Positions 17,721 to 31,162 of a stretch of 64,000 nt of DNA are shown piece after piece. The stretch's first letter is position 1. Each line of letters begins with the position of its first letter. The translations under genes and the position numbers were made by a program. The notes under the pieces are model-generated. The model saw nothing but the letters and a program-made list of their open reading frames with translations, was not told where the DNA came from and ran no database searches. Source of the stretch: Rhizobium herbae (GTDB lineage Bacteria; Pseudomonadota; Alphaproteobacteria; Rhizobiales; Rhizobiaceae); NCBI RefSeq assembly GCF_019511375.1, contig NZ_JAEUAO010000004.1, forward strand, positions 186,001 through 250,000, written 5' to 3'.

Positions 17721-17841
17721 GCTCATCCGCCCTTCTTTGTTTGAGAAGTAAGGGCGGGCACCTTCTCCCCGTAAACGGGTGAAGGGACAAGCGGCGAATT
17801 CGGTCATCTCCTCTCCCCGCACGCGGTCAGGGTGAGGGGCA
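17721..17841. repeat. Dispersed intergenic repeat, copy 1
   Basis: A 120-base element between soxG and the DUF2332 gene that reappears inverted at 44484-44617. Shared blocks include CACCTTCTCC, CGTAAACGGG, CTCTCCCCGC and AGGGTGAGGGGC. It looks like the rhizobial intergenic mosaic class of palindromic repeats. It has no coding content. Confidence 0.7.
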
Positions 17842-17869
17842 TTGGCCGCTATACCGGAGCCGATCGGCC

Positions 17870-18943
17870 TCAATGCAGGCCGGGCCAGCCGGTCCATTCC
17901 ACCCAGCGGCCATGAAAATCGGCGCGGCCGATCAGGTGTTTTTCGCCTGACGGCCAGATCTGCAGGGTCAGCGCGGCGCTGTGTTTCTGGTCATCCGCTT
18001 CCAGCTGCAGCCGCGCCAGCGGTGCGGCCGGCGTTGCGCGCGCCCCCGCCATGCTGATCAGCGCTTCGCCCTTCTTCTGCAAGGGGTGCGGCAGGTACTG
18101 CCAGGCGATGGTGTGGTAGATCACATGGACCCGATCTGCGTGAACCTGTCCAAGGCGCTGCTCCAGCCAGGCCACGGCGTCCGCCCTTTCAACGGTCTGG
18201 TGATGCGCGGCGGCGATGGCCAGCGCGAGCCGCGTGCGGTCCAGCCGATCGGTCTGGTCGGCCCAGATGTAGGAGAGGAGCCGCAGGGCGTCCTCTTCAC
18301 GGGCCGGATCCAGCGGGTTGAGGTCGCAGCCGGCGCGGCCGGCGACATCAACCGCCACATTCGGCGGGTTGGGGCCTTTCCATTCCGGCGCGATGACCAC
18401 CGGCGACGGCCCGGCGGCCCAGGCAAGGGCGCCGAGCCGGTAGGCATAGCGATCCCACTGCAGGTTCAGGCCCGCACTGGCACCGATTTCCGAAAGCACC
18501 AGCGGCTTGCCGAACAGGCTGGAAATGACCAGAAAACCAGGAAGAAGGGCGGCGGAGCGGCGCACCTCATTGGTCTGCGGCGCCGATTTCAGGCGATCGA
18601 GGATGAAGGTCGCATGGGTGCGGCAGGCGTTTTCGACGGCGTTCCAGAGGTCGTCCGGTTCTGCGCTATTCGGCGGGTAGACTTCGGCGAGCGCGCGGTC
18701 GAGACCGGCGAGTACCAGGGCATGCAGCGCGCCGGCGAGGCGAAGCGGCACCGAAGCGCCACTGGGCGCGGGATCGTCCGTCCATGAAAGGATTTTTTCG
18801 CCGACAGCATGACTCGCGGAGAGCCTTTCGGCGGCAAGCGCGCAGAGACTTGCGGTGAAGGGGGAGCCGAGACCCCGGCAGGCACTTGCCTGCTGGGTGA
18901 AAGCCAGACGCACCGCCTCTTCGGTCGCCGCCCGCTCAGGCAT
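17870..18943 (-). CDS. DUF2332 family protein
   Basis: About 357 residues from the ATG at 18943, which overlaps the end of the MaoC gene by eight bases with AAGGACC upstream; a TTG eight codons earlier is also possible. The segment LVLSEIGASAGLNLQWDRYAY resembles a glycine-rich methyltransferase motif, and EWKGPNPPNVAVDVAGRAGCDLNPLDP is characteristic of DUF2332. Function is unknown. The overlap with the hydratase gene suggests co-expression only. Confidence 0.82.
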   Translation of the reverse strand: MPERAATEEAVRLAFTQQASACRGLGSPFTASLCALAAERLSASHAVGEKILSWTDDPAPSGASVPLRLAGALHALVLAGLDRALAEVYPPNSAEPDDLWNAVENACRTHATFILDRLKSAPQTNEVRRSAALLPGFLVISSLFGKPLVLSEIGASAGLNLQWDRYAYRLGALAWAAGPSPVVIAPEWKGPNPPNVAVDVAGRAGCDLNPLDPAREEDALRLLSYIWADQTDRLDRTRLALAIAAAHHQTVERADAVAWLEQRLGQVHADRVHVIYHTIAWQYLPHPLQKKGEALISMAGARATPAAPLARLQLEADDQKHSAALTLQIWPSGEKHLIGRADFHGRWVEWTGWPGLH

Positions 18944-19424
18944 CGGCTGGCCGGTCCTTCGGGTCAAACTGGATGATGGTCAGCCAGTTGGCGGTGAGCG
19001 CCGGCTTGCGCTCGCCTTCGATGTCGACGGTGACGTCATAGGTGACCATCAGCATGCCGGCGCCGCGGAAGCGGGCTTCGGCCATGGTGAAGCGGCCGCG
19101 CACCTTCGCGCCGCACTTCACCGGCGTCATGAAGCGCACCTTGTCGAAGCCGTAATTGATGCCCATGGTCTGCTCGCGCACGCGTGGCAGGCAATTGTAG
19201 TTCATCGCCGACAACAGCGAGAGCGACAGGAAGCCGTGCGCGATCGTGCCGCCGAAGGGCGTTTCTGCGGCCGCCCGCACCGGGTCGGTGTGGATGAACT
19301 GGTGGTCGTCGGTGGCGTCGGCGAAACCGTCGATGATCTTCTGCGTCACCGTGATCCAGTCGGAGACCCCGATCTCCTTGCCGACCAAGTCCTTGACGTC
19401 AGACAGCGAAATTTCCTGCGGCAT
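18936..19424 (-). CDS. MaoC/NodN-like dehydratase (hot-dog fold)
   Basis: A 162-residue protein with the hydratase-2 motif IIDGFADATDDHQFIHTDPVRAAAETPFGGTIAHGFL, where Asp and His are the catalytic residues. The family hydrates (R)-specific enoyl-CoA or related thioesters; NodN of rhizobia is a close relative, though no nodulation genes are near. It starts at ATG 19424 and is the first of two genes, overlapping the DUF2332 gene. Confidence 0.88.
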   Translation of the reverse strand: MPQEISLSDVKDLVGKEIGVSDWITVTQKIIDGFADATDDHQFIHTDPVRAAAETPFGGTIAHGFLSLSLLSAMNYNCLPRVREQTMGINYGFDKVRFMTPVKCGAKVRGRFTMAEARFRGAGMLMVTYDVTVDIEGERKPALTANWLTIIQFDPKDRPADA

Positions 19425-19499
19425 TCTCTTTCCCGATCAAAAACATCCCCCTGCCTTCTATATGCCGCTCTTTTGAAAAACGGCAATCGGTTGCGTGGT

Positions 19500-21479
19500 T
19501 CAGGCCTGTAAAATTTCGACGTGAAAACCGACGCTTCGCGCGGCGATCATGCCGTTGCCGGCCTCCTGCGCAGGCAAAAGGCTCTGCCACCGGGCATCCT
19601 GCCGCGCAGGCAGATGGAGGGGGTGCGGGGCATGGCTGCGGTTGATGACGACGGCAAGGCGGGTGCTTCGGTTCTGTACGACGTCGCGGGTCGCAAGCAC
19701 CATCGTCAGATTGTCGGTGGCGGGGCTTTCCCAATCGCCGACGGTCATCGGTTGGCCGTCGAGTCTCAGCCATTCGACATCGCCGTTTCCGGTAAAGAAG
19801 GCGGTCTCCCGGAAGACGTCGAAGCGCCGGCGGATCTGCGACAGGGTGGCGGTATGGGCGATGAGGTCCTCATCCAGTGCCGTCCAGTCGAGCCAGGTGA
19901 TCTCGTTGTCCTGGCAATAGGCGTTGTTGTTGCCGTGTTGGCTGCGGCCGGCCTCGTCGCCGGCCGTCAGCATGACCGTGCCGCGCGTGGCAAACAAGGT
20001 CGAGAGCAGGGCCATGACGTCGCGGCGTCGGAAGGCGAGGACCTGCGGATCATCTGTCGCACCCTCGGCACCATTGTTCCAGGAGTGATTTTCGTTGTGG
20101 CCGTCGCGGTTGTTTTCGCCGTTGGCCTCATTGTGCTTGCCGGCATAGGAGACGAGGTCCATCAGCGTGAAGCCGTCATGGGCGGCGATGAAGTTGACGC
20201 TGCGCGTTTGCGTGCCGCCGGCCCGCGAGAAGATGCTGGAGGAGCCGGCCAGCGCGGTTGCCAGATCGCCGACCACGTGCCGGTCGCCGCGCCAGGCGCG
20301 GCGCAGGTCGTCGCGGGCGCGATCGTTCCATTCGAGGAAGGGGGCCGGGAAATTGCCGAGCTGATGGCCGCCGGGGCCGATGTCCCAGGGTTCGGCGATC
20401 ATGATGCGGTCCATGAGGAGCGGATCGGCCAGCATTTCCGTCAACAGCGCGGCATCGCTGTGGAAGCCGTTCATGTCCCGCCCGAGGATGGTGCCGAGGT
20501 CGAAGCGGAAGCCGTCGACGCCGGCGGAACGGACGAAGTGGCGGAGACTGTCGAGGATCAGGCGGCGCACGACCGGGTGGTTGCAGGCGATGGTATTGCC
20601 GCAGCCGGTATCGTTTACGAGTTCGCCGGGCTGCCCTTCGGCGTGGCGGTAATAGGTGTGGTTGTCGAGGCCGCGCATCGAGAGCGTCGCGCCCAGCCGG
20701 TCGCTCTCGCCGGAATGGTTGAAGACCAGATCGAGGATGACGCCGATGCCTGCCGCATGCAGGGCCGCCACGGTATCGCGCAGTTCCGTCATGCCGCCGG
20801 GCACGAGGCGTGGATCGAGCGCCATGAGGGCGATCGGATTGTAGCCCCAGCCGTTGGTGAGGCCGAGCGGCGGCAGATGGCGTTCGTCGATCCAGGCGGT
20901 GATCGGCATGAGCTCGACGGCGGAGACGCCGATGCGGCTCAGGTGGGCGATGACAGCCGGATGCGCCAGCGCTGCGACCGTGCCGCGCAGGTTCTCCGGA
21001 ATGTCCGGATGCAATCGGGTGAAGGGGCGGACGGCGACTTCGTAGATCAGGCCGCCGGCCTGGAAAAGCGGTGCAGCCAGTTGCGCCGTCACCGGTGCCG
21101 TGACGATCGCCCTCGGCACGAGATCTTCGGTATCGTTGCCGAACACGGACAGGCGTGGATCGTAGCGGAAGGGGCGGTCGAGCTCGCGGGCATAGGGGTC
21201 GACCAGCAGTTTGGCGGGATCGAACCACAGGCCCTGATCCGGCGCGTAGGTGCCCGAGGCGCGAAAACCGTAGCGCGTACCGGCCGGTGCATCGGCGAGC
21301 GTCAGGCTGTAGACGCCGTCCTCGCCGCGCTGCATCGGCAGGCGGCGCAGCTCGCGCTCGCCGGTTTCATCAAAGAGGCAGAGGTCGATGCCCGCGGCGG
21401 CCGGGGCGTGGACTGCAAAAGCCGTGCCCTCGGCTCCGATGGTGGCGCCGAGGGGAAGGGGAGCAGTCGCAGAAGGCAT
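19500..21479 (-). CDS. glgX: Glycogen debranching enzyme
   Basis: A 659-residue GH13 isoamylase-type enzyme. There is an N-terminal CBM48-like domain (LGATIGAEGTAFAVHAPAA). The catalytic barrel contains VILDLVFNHSGESD, VDGFRFDLGTILGRD (nucleophile Asp) and FIAAHDGFTLMDLVSY, and the isoamylase-specific NNNAYCQDNEITWLDW follows. It removes alpha-1,6 branches from phosphorylase-limited glycogen. It is separated from the rest of the glg genes by cheW and a chemoreceptor, all on the same strand. Confidence 0.95.
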   Translation of the reverse strand: MPSATAPLPLGATIGAEGTAFAVHAPAAAGIDLCLFDETGERELRRLPMQRGEDGVYSLTLADAPAGTRYGFRASGTYAPDQGLWFDPAKLLVDPYARELDRPFRYDPRLSVFGNDTEDLVPRAIVTAPVTAQLAAPLFQAGGLIYEVAVRPFTRLHPDIPENLRGTVAALAHPAVIAHLSRIGVSAVELMPITAWIDERHLPPLGLTNGWGYNPIALMALDPRLVPGGMTELRDTVAALHAAGIGVILDLVFNHSGESDRLGATLSMRGLDNHTYYRHAEGQPGELVNDTGCGNTIACNHPVVRRLILDSLRHFVRSAGVDGFRFDLGTILGRDMNGFHSDAALLTEMLADPLLMDRIMIAEPWDIGPGGHQLGNFPAPFLEWNDRARDDLRRAWRGDRHVVGDLATALAGSSSIFSRAGGTQTRSVNFIAAHDGFTLMDLVSYAGKHNEANGENNRDGHNENHSWNNGAEGATDDPQVLAFRRRDVMALLSTLFATRGTVMLTAGDEAGRSQHGNNNAYCQDNEITWLDWTALDEDLIAHTATLSQIRRRFDVFRETAFFTGNGDVEWLRLDGQPMTVGDWESPATDNLTMVLATRDVVQNRSTRLAVVINRSHAPHPLHLPARQDARWQSLLPAQEAGNGMIAARSVGFHVEILQA

Positions 21480-21519
21480 CGGGTCACCTTGGGATTGGTC
21501 TGGCGGGAACGAAGATTTG

Positions 21520-21534
21520 ATACCAGCCTGGTAT
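21520..21534. promoter_or_regulatory. Palindrome upstream of glgX
   Basis: ATACCAG-C-CTGGTAT is a perfect 7-base inverted repeat with one central base, 41 bases before the glgX ATG. It resembles GntR or LacI-type sites. No factor can be named. Confidence 0.35.
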
Positions 21535-21759
21535 GCCCCGCGATTTGTCCTTGCTTTGAGCCGCGTTGCAAGTGGATTGTTTTCACCCTGCCCTCGCGGC
21601 GGAGCCCCGCATGCTTCCGTGACTGCTTCGCCACCCCAATGGGAGGTGGGACGTTGCCGTCCTCGCGGGGCAGCCGACGACGGACGGCATCGCCACAGGT
21701 TTTAAGCGGGGATGAGCGGGATGTTTTCTTTAACCCCCGCAGAATGCGTCTGATTTAAT

Positions 21760-22239
21760 CTAAGCCGCGTAGGATTGCGTCTCGTCTGCCGGAAACATCC
21801 TGGCCAGATTGAGAAAGCAGATCATGCCGTTTTCATGGGTGATGATGCCATCGGAAAAGCTTCCATTGAAGGATGTGACAACATCCGGAATAGGCTGGAT
21901 CTGGCTGCCATTGACCGTCAAGATATCGGAAACCTGATCCACCAGAAAGCCGACGATCATGGTGTGGATCTCCGCCACCACAATCGCGCTGCGTTCATTC
22001 GGCGACGTTGCCGGCATTCCCAGCTTGGTGGCCAGATCGATGACCGGAATGACAAGGCCCCGCAGGTTCATCACGCCAAGCATTTCGCGGGGCGAACGCG
22101 GAACCGGCGTCGAGGGTGACCATCCACGGATTTCGCGGATGGTTCTGGTCATGACGCAGAATTCCTGCCCTTGCAGGCGGAACGCGATGATTTCCATCTG
22201 ATCGCCGACGAGACCGGCCAGGTGTTGCGCTTTCGCCAT
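21760..22239 (-). CDS. cheW: CheW-type chemotaxis coupling protein
   Basis: A 159-residue CheW domain: IIAFRLQGQEFCVMTRTIREIRGW at the N-terminus, then VMNLRGLVIPVIDLATKLGM and a beta-barrel second half ending in FLNLARMF. It couples chemoreceptors to CheA. Its ATG overlaps the TGA of the receptor gene (22238-22241), so receptor and coupler are made together. No cheA is present in this window. Confidence 0.93.
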   Translation of the reverse strand: MAKAQHLAGLVGDQMEIIAFRLQGQEFCVMTRTIREIRGWSPSTPVPRSPREMLGVMNLRGLVIPVIDLATKLGMPATSPNERSAIVVAEIHTMIVGFLVDQVSDILTVNGSQIQPIPDVVTSFNGSFSDGIITHENGMICFLNLARMFPADETQSYAA

Positions 22240-24029
22240 CAGAATTCTTCCCAGCTGTCGCCGCCCTTGAGCGCCGCATTGCCGTTGAATGCCTGGGCCA
22301 CCTTGGCCGTCATCTGACGCGCCGGGGATGCGACAGGGCGTGAATGCTGGCTGGCCGGCGCCGGTGCAGTGCGATGCGTCGCAGCTCCCGAGCCGATGTT
22401 GAACTCGCCGAGAAGCTGGAACAATTGCTCGGCCTCCCGGGCAAGACTGTGGGCGGCGGCCGTCGTTTCCTCGACCATTGCCGCATTCTGCTGCGTGCCC
22501 TGATCCATCGTGTTGACGGCGGTATTGATTTCCTTGAGGCCAGTGGCCTGCTCCTTGGAAGCCTCCACGATCGCGCCGACGTTTCCATCCACCTGGACGA
22601 CCTGGGAGACGATCTGCTGCAAGGCCTTGCCCGTGTCGCCGACCAGGGTGACGCCGCTCTTGACGTGCTCGTTGGAGGCGTTGATCAGTTCCTTGATTTC
22701 CTTTGCTGCCTTGGCCGAGCGCTGGGCCAGTTCGCGGACCTCCTGGGCGACGACGGCAAAGCCCTTTCCGGCATCCCCGGCGCGGGCGGCCTCGACCCCG
22801 GCATTCAGCGCCAGGAGGTTGGTCTGGAAGGCGATCTCGTCGATAACGCCGATGATGCTGGCAATTTCACCCGCCGACTTCTCGATCTTGCCCATGGCCT
22901 CGACGGCCTGACCGACGACATTGCCGGAATGCTCGGCATTTTCCTTGGTCTTGCGCACCAGTTGCCCGGCTTCCTCGGCGCGGTTGCTCGAGTCGGCGAC
23001 GGTGGTGGTGATTTCCTCGAGTGCCGCGGCAGTCTCCTCCACCGAGGCCGCCTGCTGTTCCGTGCGTTTCGAGAGGTCGTTGGAGGCCGACTGGATCTGC
23101 TGGGATGCCGCCGCGATCGCACCGGCATTCTGCGAGATCGTCTGCAACGTGCCGCGCAGCTTCGAGGAGGCGCTGTTGAAGTCGACACGGAGCTTTTCCA
23201 GGGTCGGCAGGAACGGTGTATCGAGCGCCTGCGTCAGGTCGCCATCGGACAGGGCGTTCAGCGCGCTCGCCAACTGGTCAACATTGCCCACCCGTGTGGT
23301 GACGTCGGTGGCGAATTTCACCACCTTGAACACCTTGCCGTTCATGTCGAAAATTGGGTTGTAGGACGCCTGGATATAGACCCGCTTGCCGCCCTTGCCG
23401 ATCCGCAGGAATTCATCCGCGACAAACTTGCCGGAGGCAAGCCTGGCCCAGAACCCGCGATACTCGTCGCTGCTCGTGTAGCCGGGCTCGCAGAACATCG
23501 CGTGGTGCTTGCCCTGAATTTCCGACAGCTGATAGCCCAGCGTTGTCAGGAAGTTTTCGTTGGCGGTAAGAATATCGCCCTTCGGTGTGAACTCGATGAT
23601 CGCCTGGGCGCGGGAAATGGCCTCGAGCTTGCCGCTATCCTCGGCTGCCTTCAGCTTCTGTGCGGTGATATCGGTGGCGAATTTCACGACCTTGTAGGGT
23701 TTTCCGCCGCGAAACACCGGATTGTAGGACGCCTCGATCCAGACTTCGCCGCCATCCCTGCCGATGCGCTTGTATTGCCGGCGATCGAACTCGCCGCGCC
23801 CGAGCTTTGCCCAGAATTCGCGGTAGTCCGCGCTTGCGACTTCCGCAGGATCGACGAAGATCCGGTGGTGCTTGCCGACGATCTCCGAAAGCGGATAGCC
23901 GAGCGCGCGACAGAAATTCTCGTTCGCCGTGATGATCGTTCCGTCCAGCTTGAACTCGATGATCGCCTGAGATTTGCTCATCGCCTCCAGTACAGCCTTG
24001 GCATCCGAGCCTGCGCCAAATCCCAACAT
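22239..24029 (-). CDS. Soluble methyl-accepting chemotaxis protein with two PAS domains
   Basis: A 596-residue receptor started at ATG 24029 behind TTGGAGGACGAT. Two tandem PAS-PAC units (about 10-120 and 130-245) each end in KVVKFATDIT or KVVKFATDVT. The signalling coiled coil follows, with the tip EIAFQTNLLALNAGVEAARA. There is no membrane segment, so it is a cytoplasmic sensor, perhaps of redox or energy state via heme or flavin. The extreme C-terminus SWEEF matches the xWxxF docking peptide for CheR/CheB. It is translationally coupled to cheW. Confidence 0.93.
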   Translation of the reverse strand: MLGFGAGSDAKAVLEAMSKSQAIIEFKLDGTIITANENFCRALGYPLSEIVGKHHRIFVDPAEVASADYREFWAKLGRGEFDRRQYKRIGRDGGEVWIEASYNPVFRGGKPYKVVKFATDITAQKLKAAEDSGKLEAISRAQAIIEFTPKGDILTANENFLTTLGYQLSEIQGKHHAMFCEPGYTSSDEYRGFWARLASGKFVADEFLRIGKGGKRVYIQASYNPIFDMNGKVFKVVKFATDVTTRVGNVDQLASALNALSDGDLTQALDTPFLPTLEKLRVDFNSASSKLRGTLQTISQNAGAIAAASQQIQSASNDLSKRTEQQAASVEETAAALEEITTTVADSSNRAEEAGQLVRKTKENAEHSGNVVGQAVEAMGKIEKSAGEIASIIGVIDEIAFQTNLLALNAGVEAARAGDAGKGFAVVAQEVRELAQRSAKAAKEIKELINASNEHVKSGVTLVGDTGKALQQIVSQVVQVDGNVGAIVEASKEQATGLKEINTAVNTMDQGTQQNAAMVEETTAAAHSLAREAEQLFQLLGEFNIGSGAATHRTAPAPASQHSRPVASPARQMTAKVAQAFNGNAALKGGDSWEEF

Positions 24030-24490
24030 ATCGTCCTCCAAAATCGTCACGGGGTGGAAAGTGCGCTCCAAACGGCCGTGACAAGTGTCACTCTCGATGA
24101 CCTGAATTCTGGGGGTTCATACTTAAGAATAAATGAATATTCTAAACTTCATGCCTCTCTATCGATCAGAATGAATATTTTTGCCTTTCACGCCAAGGCG
24201 AACCACGTCTTTGGGAAGCGGCCAAGTAAGGCTGCAATCCTGGGTCCGGGGCCAGAGGCGTCGCCGTTTCCGGCTTGAATGGTCCGAGCCCGTTGCAGGC
24301 ACATCTCGAGAGGTTTCGGCACAAACGCGGCTGACGCGGTCTTTGTGGCGGCGTCGAGGTCCTGGACTGGCAGGCCGGCATCACTCGGCGGACCTCTCCC
24401 GTCCGGAAAGCCGATCTCCCCTTTGCGCGTCAAACACGACGCGCAAAGGGTGCTGTTGACATGGGGCTGGAAAAGCCGTGAGGCATCCGC
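24030..24490. other. Intergenic region between pgm and the chemoreceptor gene
   Basis: About 460 bases. It holds the receptor promoter region, which is AT-richer at 24120-24180 with the decamer AATGAATATT repeated 38 bases apart (24132 and 24170), and the strong inverted repeat at 24419-24450. I see no coding frame worth calling. Confidence 0.5.
24419..24450 (-). terminator. Perfect 13-base hairpin downstream of pgm
   Basis: CCCTTTGCGCGTC and GACGCGCAAAGGG enclose a six-base loop, 40 bases after the pgm stop. There is no U-run on the minus strand, so it may block exonucleases or act with Rho rather than be a classical terminator. Confidence 0.5.
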
Positions 24491-26125
<1,635 letters not shown>

Positions 26126-27565
26126 TTAGCCTTTCGCAAGAAGACTGGAATAAAGATCGGCATAGCGATGCGCGCTCGAATCCCAGGAGACGTCTGATTT
26201 CATGCCTTGGGCCTGGAGGCGGGCCCAGACCTTCGGTTGCCGGTAGGCAGCGAACGCGCGCCGAAGCGCCTGACGCAAGCTTGCAGCAGAAACGGGCGAG
26301 AATTGGAAGCCGGTGGCGACGCGTGCCGCAAGCGCTGCCTCGTTGGCGTCGATGATCGTGTCGGCAAGGCCGCCGGTGTGGGCAACGATCGGCACGCAGC
26401 CGTAGCGCAGGCCGTAGAGCTGGGTAAGGCCGCAAGGCTCGAAGCGCGAGGGGATGAGGATGGCGTCGGCGCCTGCCTGCATCAGGTGCGACAGCGGCTC
26501 GTTATAGCCGGTGACCATGCCAACCCGACCGGGATGGCGGGCGGCGGCGGTCAGGAAGGCGCTCTCGAGCGACGCATCTCCGGAGCCGAGCACGGCAAGC
26601 TTGCCACCATTGTCGACGATGTCGTCGATCACCTCTGCGAGCACGTCCATGCCCTTCTGCCAGGTGAGCCGGCTGACGACGCAGAAGATCGGGCCGGGCG
26701 CATTGTCGAAGCCGAAATGCTCCGACAGGGCCTTGCGGTTGATCTCGCGCTTCTTCAGCGTCGTCGGGCCGTAATTCGCGGCGATATGCGGGTCGGTCTG
26801 CGGGTTCCAGACATCGGTGTCGATGCCGTTGACGATGCCGCTGAGGTGGGAAAGGCGGGCCGTCAGAAGGCCGTCGAAGCCCATGCCGAATTCAGCCGTG
26901 AGGATTTCCTGGGCATAGGAGGGGCTGACGGTGGTGATGGCGTTCGCCGTCTGCAGGCCGCCCTTGAGGAAGCCGACATCGCCGAAATACTCGACGAAGT
27001 TGACGGAGAAGGCCTCCGGCGGCAAGGCAAGCTGGGGGAAGACCTCCGGGCCGAACTGGCCCTGGAAAGCGATGTTGTGGATGGTGAGCACCACCGGCAT
27101 GCCATGGGCCGGGCCAAAGCGCATATAGACCGGTGTCAGCGCCGCCTGCCAGTCGTGCACGTGAACCAGGTCCGGCTTCCAGCTCGGCAGCAGTCCCGCG
27201 GCGATCTCGGCGGCTGCCAGCGAAAGGGCGGCAAAGCGGCGGAAATTGTCGGGGTAGTCCAGACCGCGCTTGTCGACATAGGGGCCGCCATCGCGATCGA
27301 ACAGCTCCGGCGCGTCGAGCACGAGAAGGTCGAGACCCTGATGATCGACGCCGAGGATCGAGGCCGGATGGCCGAAGAGATTGTTGAAGCCGCCGACCTT
27401 TTGCGGCTTCCTGAGCTTCTGCATGACGACCGGATAGCCCGGCATCAGCGTGCGCATGCGCACGCCGTGCGGTTTCAGCGCTGCCGGCAGGGCGCCGGCC
27501 ACGTCGGCGAGGCCCCCTGTCTTGATCAGCGGAAAGACTTCCGACGCGACGGAAAGAACTTCCAT
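26126..27565 (-). CDS. glgA: Glycogen synthase (ADP-glucose)
   Basis: A 479-residue GT5 glycosyltransferase. The ADP-glucose motif [16 protein letters not shown] is at residues 16-31, and the C-terminal Rossmann domain contains [20 protein letters not shown] with the catalytic Glu. It extends alpha-1,4-glucan chains. The ATG lies three bases from the glgC stop, so the genes are tightly coupled. Confidence 0.97.
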   Translation of the reverse strand: MEVLSVASEVFPLIKTGGLADVAGALPAALKPHGVRMRTLMPGYPVVMQKLRKPQKVGGFNNLFGHPASILGVDHQGLDLLVLDAPELFDRDGGPYVDKRGLDYPDNFRRFAALSLAAAEIAAGLLPSWKPDLVHVHDWQAALTPVYMRFGPAHGMPVVLTIHNIAFQGQFGPEVFPQLALPPEAFSVNFVEYFGDVGFLKGGLQTANAITTVSPSYAQEILTAEFGMGFDGLLTARLSHLSGIVNGIDTDVWNPQTDPHIAANYGPTTLKKREINRKALSEHFGFDNAPGPIFCVVSRLTWQKGMDVLAEVIDDIVDNGGKLAVLGSGDASLESAFLTAAARHPGRVGMVTGYNEPLSHLMQAGADAILIPSRFEPCGLTQLYGLRYGCVPIVAHTGGLADTIIDANEAALAARVATGFQFSPVSAASLRQALRRAFAAYRQPKVWARLQAQGMKSDVSWDSSAHRYADLYSSLLAKG

Positions 27566-27568
27566 GCC

Positions 27569-28828
27569 TTACAGGTCCAGCTTGTCGATCATCGCCTGGG
27601 TGATCAGGCAGATGCCGTTTTCCGAGCGGCGGAAGCGCTTGGCGTCGAATTCCGGATCGTCGCCGACGACGAGGCCTTCGGGAATGACGACGCGACTGTC
27701 GATGACGACATTCTTCAGCTGCGCATGCCGACCGATCTTGACGTTGGGCAGGATCACCGCGCCATCGAGGCGGGAGAAGGAATTTACGCGCACGCCGGTG
27801 AACAGCATGCTGCGGTGCAATGCCGCGCCGGAGATGATGCAGTCGCCGGAGACGAGCGAAGAGATTGCCGAGCCGCGGCGATTCTCGTCGTCATGGACGA
27901 ACTTCGCCGGCGGCTTGATCTCGGCGAAAGTCCAGATCGGCCAGGTGCTGTCGTAAATGTCGAGTTCCGGCGTGACATGGGTGAGGTCGATATTGGCCTG
28001 CCAGTAGGCATCGATCGTGCCGACGTCGCGCCAATAGGCCTCGCGCTCGAAATCGGAGCGGACGCAGGACTGGTTGAAGCGGTGGGCGACGGCTTTGCCG
28101 TGCTGGACGATGTAGGGGATGATGTCCTTGCCGAAATCGCGCGAGGAGGAGGGGTCGGCCGCGTCGCGGCGCAGCACGTCCATCAGGAATTTGGTGTGGA
28201 AGACATAGATGCCCATCGAGGCGAGCGCCATCTCCGGATTGCCGGGAATTCCCGGCGGGTCGTCCGGCTTTTCGACGAAGGCGATGATCTGGTCCTTGTC
28301 GTCGACATGCATGACGCCGAAGCCGGTCGCTTCCATGCGCGGCACTTCCAGGCAGCCGATGGTGACGTCGGCGCCGGAATCGACGTGCTGCTGCAGCATC
28401 AGTTCGTAGTCCATCTTGTAGACATGGTCGCCGGCGAGGATGACCATGTATTCGACGCCGTGATCCTCGATGATGTCGATGTTCTGGAAGACGGCGTCGG
28501 CGGTGCCTTCGTACCATTGCGTTTCCGACACGCGCTGCGAGGCCGGCAGGATGTCGAAGCTTTCGTTTCGTTCGGGTCGGAAGAAGTTCCAGCCGCGCTG
28601 CAGGTGGCGGATCAGCGAATGCGCCTTGTACTGGGTTGCGACGCCGATGCGGCGGATACCGGAATTGAGCGCATTCGACAGCGCGAAATCGATGATGCGG
28701 GCCTTGCCGCCGAAATAGACCGCGGGCTTGGCGCGACGATCCGTCAATTCCTTGAGGCGGCTGCCGCGGCCGCCGGCGAGCACATAGGCCATGGCGTCAC
28801 GGGCGAGGGGCTGGCTGCGTTTTTCCAT
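27569..28828 (-). CDS. glgC: Glucose-1-phosphate adenylyltransferase
   Basis: A 419-residue nucleotidyltransferase. The start at 28828 ([13 protein letters not shown]) is chosen for GGGAGGAAAAATCA upstream; the frame is open further back. The nucleotide motif [30 protein letters not shown] is at 14-43. The C-terminal left-handed beta-helix carries hexapeptide-like repeats. It makes ADP-glucose, the committed and allosterically controlled step of glycogen synthesis. A 123-base gap separates it from glgB, large enough for an internal promoter. Confidence 0.97.
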   Translation of the reverse strand: MEKRSQPLARDAMAYVLAGGRGSRLKELTDRRAKPAVYFGGKARIIDFALSNALNSGIRRIGVATQYKAHSLIRHLQRGWNFFRPERNESFDILPASQRVSETQWYEGTADAVFQNIDIIEDHGVEYMVILAGDHVYKMDYELMLQQHVDSGADVTIGCLEVPRMEATGFGVMHVDDKDQIIAFVEKPDDPPGIPGNPEMALASMGIYVFHTKFLMDVLRRDAADPSSSRDFGKDIIPYIVQHGKAVAHRFNQSCVRSDFEREAYWRDVGTIDAYWQANIDLTHVTPELDIYDSTWPIWTFAEIKPPAKFVHDDENRRGSAISSLVSGDCIISGAALHRSMLFTGVRVNSFSRLDGAVILPNVKIGRHAQLKNVVIDSRVVIPEGLVVGDDPEFDAKRFRRSENGICLITQAMIDKLDL

Positions 28829-28951
28829 TGATTTTTCCTCCCGATAGTATGGTTCCGGAGAGGTCTGCCAATCTCCTCGGACCGGCATCGTCTCCCAATA
28901 TTCTTGCTTCACACGGCATGGACAGGCCTTGGGAGCCCGCCTTTGCGTGGG

Positions 28952-31158
<2,207 letters not shown>

Positions 31159-31162
<4 letters not shown>

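Noticed and set aside
26207-28831. 874-codon plus-strand frame across glgA and glgC
   Set aside because: It is antisense to two well-conserved enzymes, spans their junction, and its composition is typical of shadow frames.
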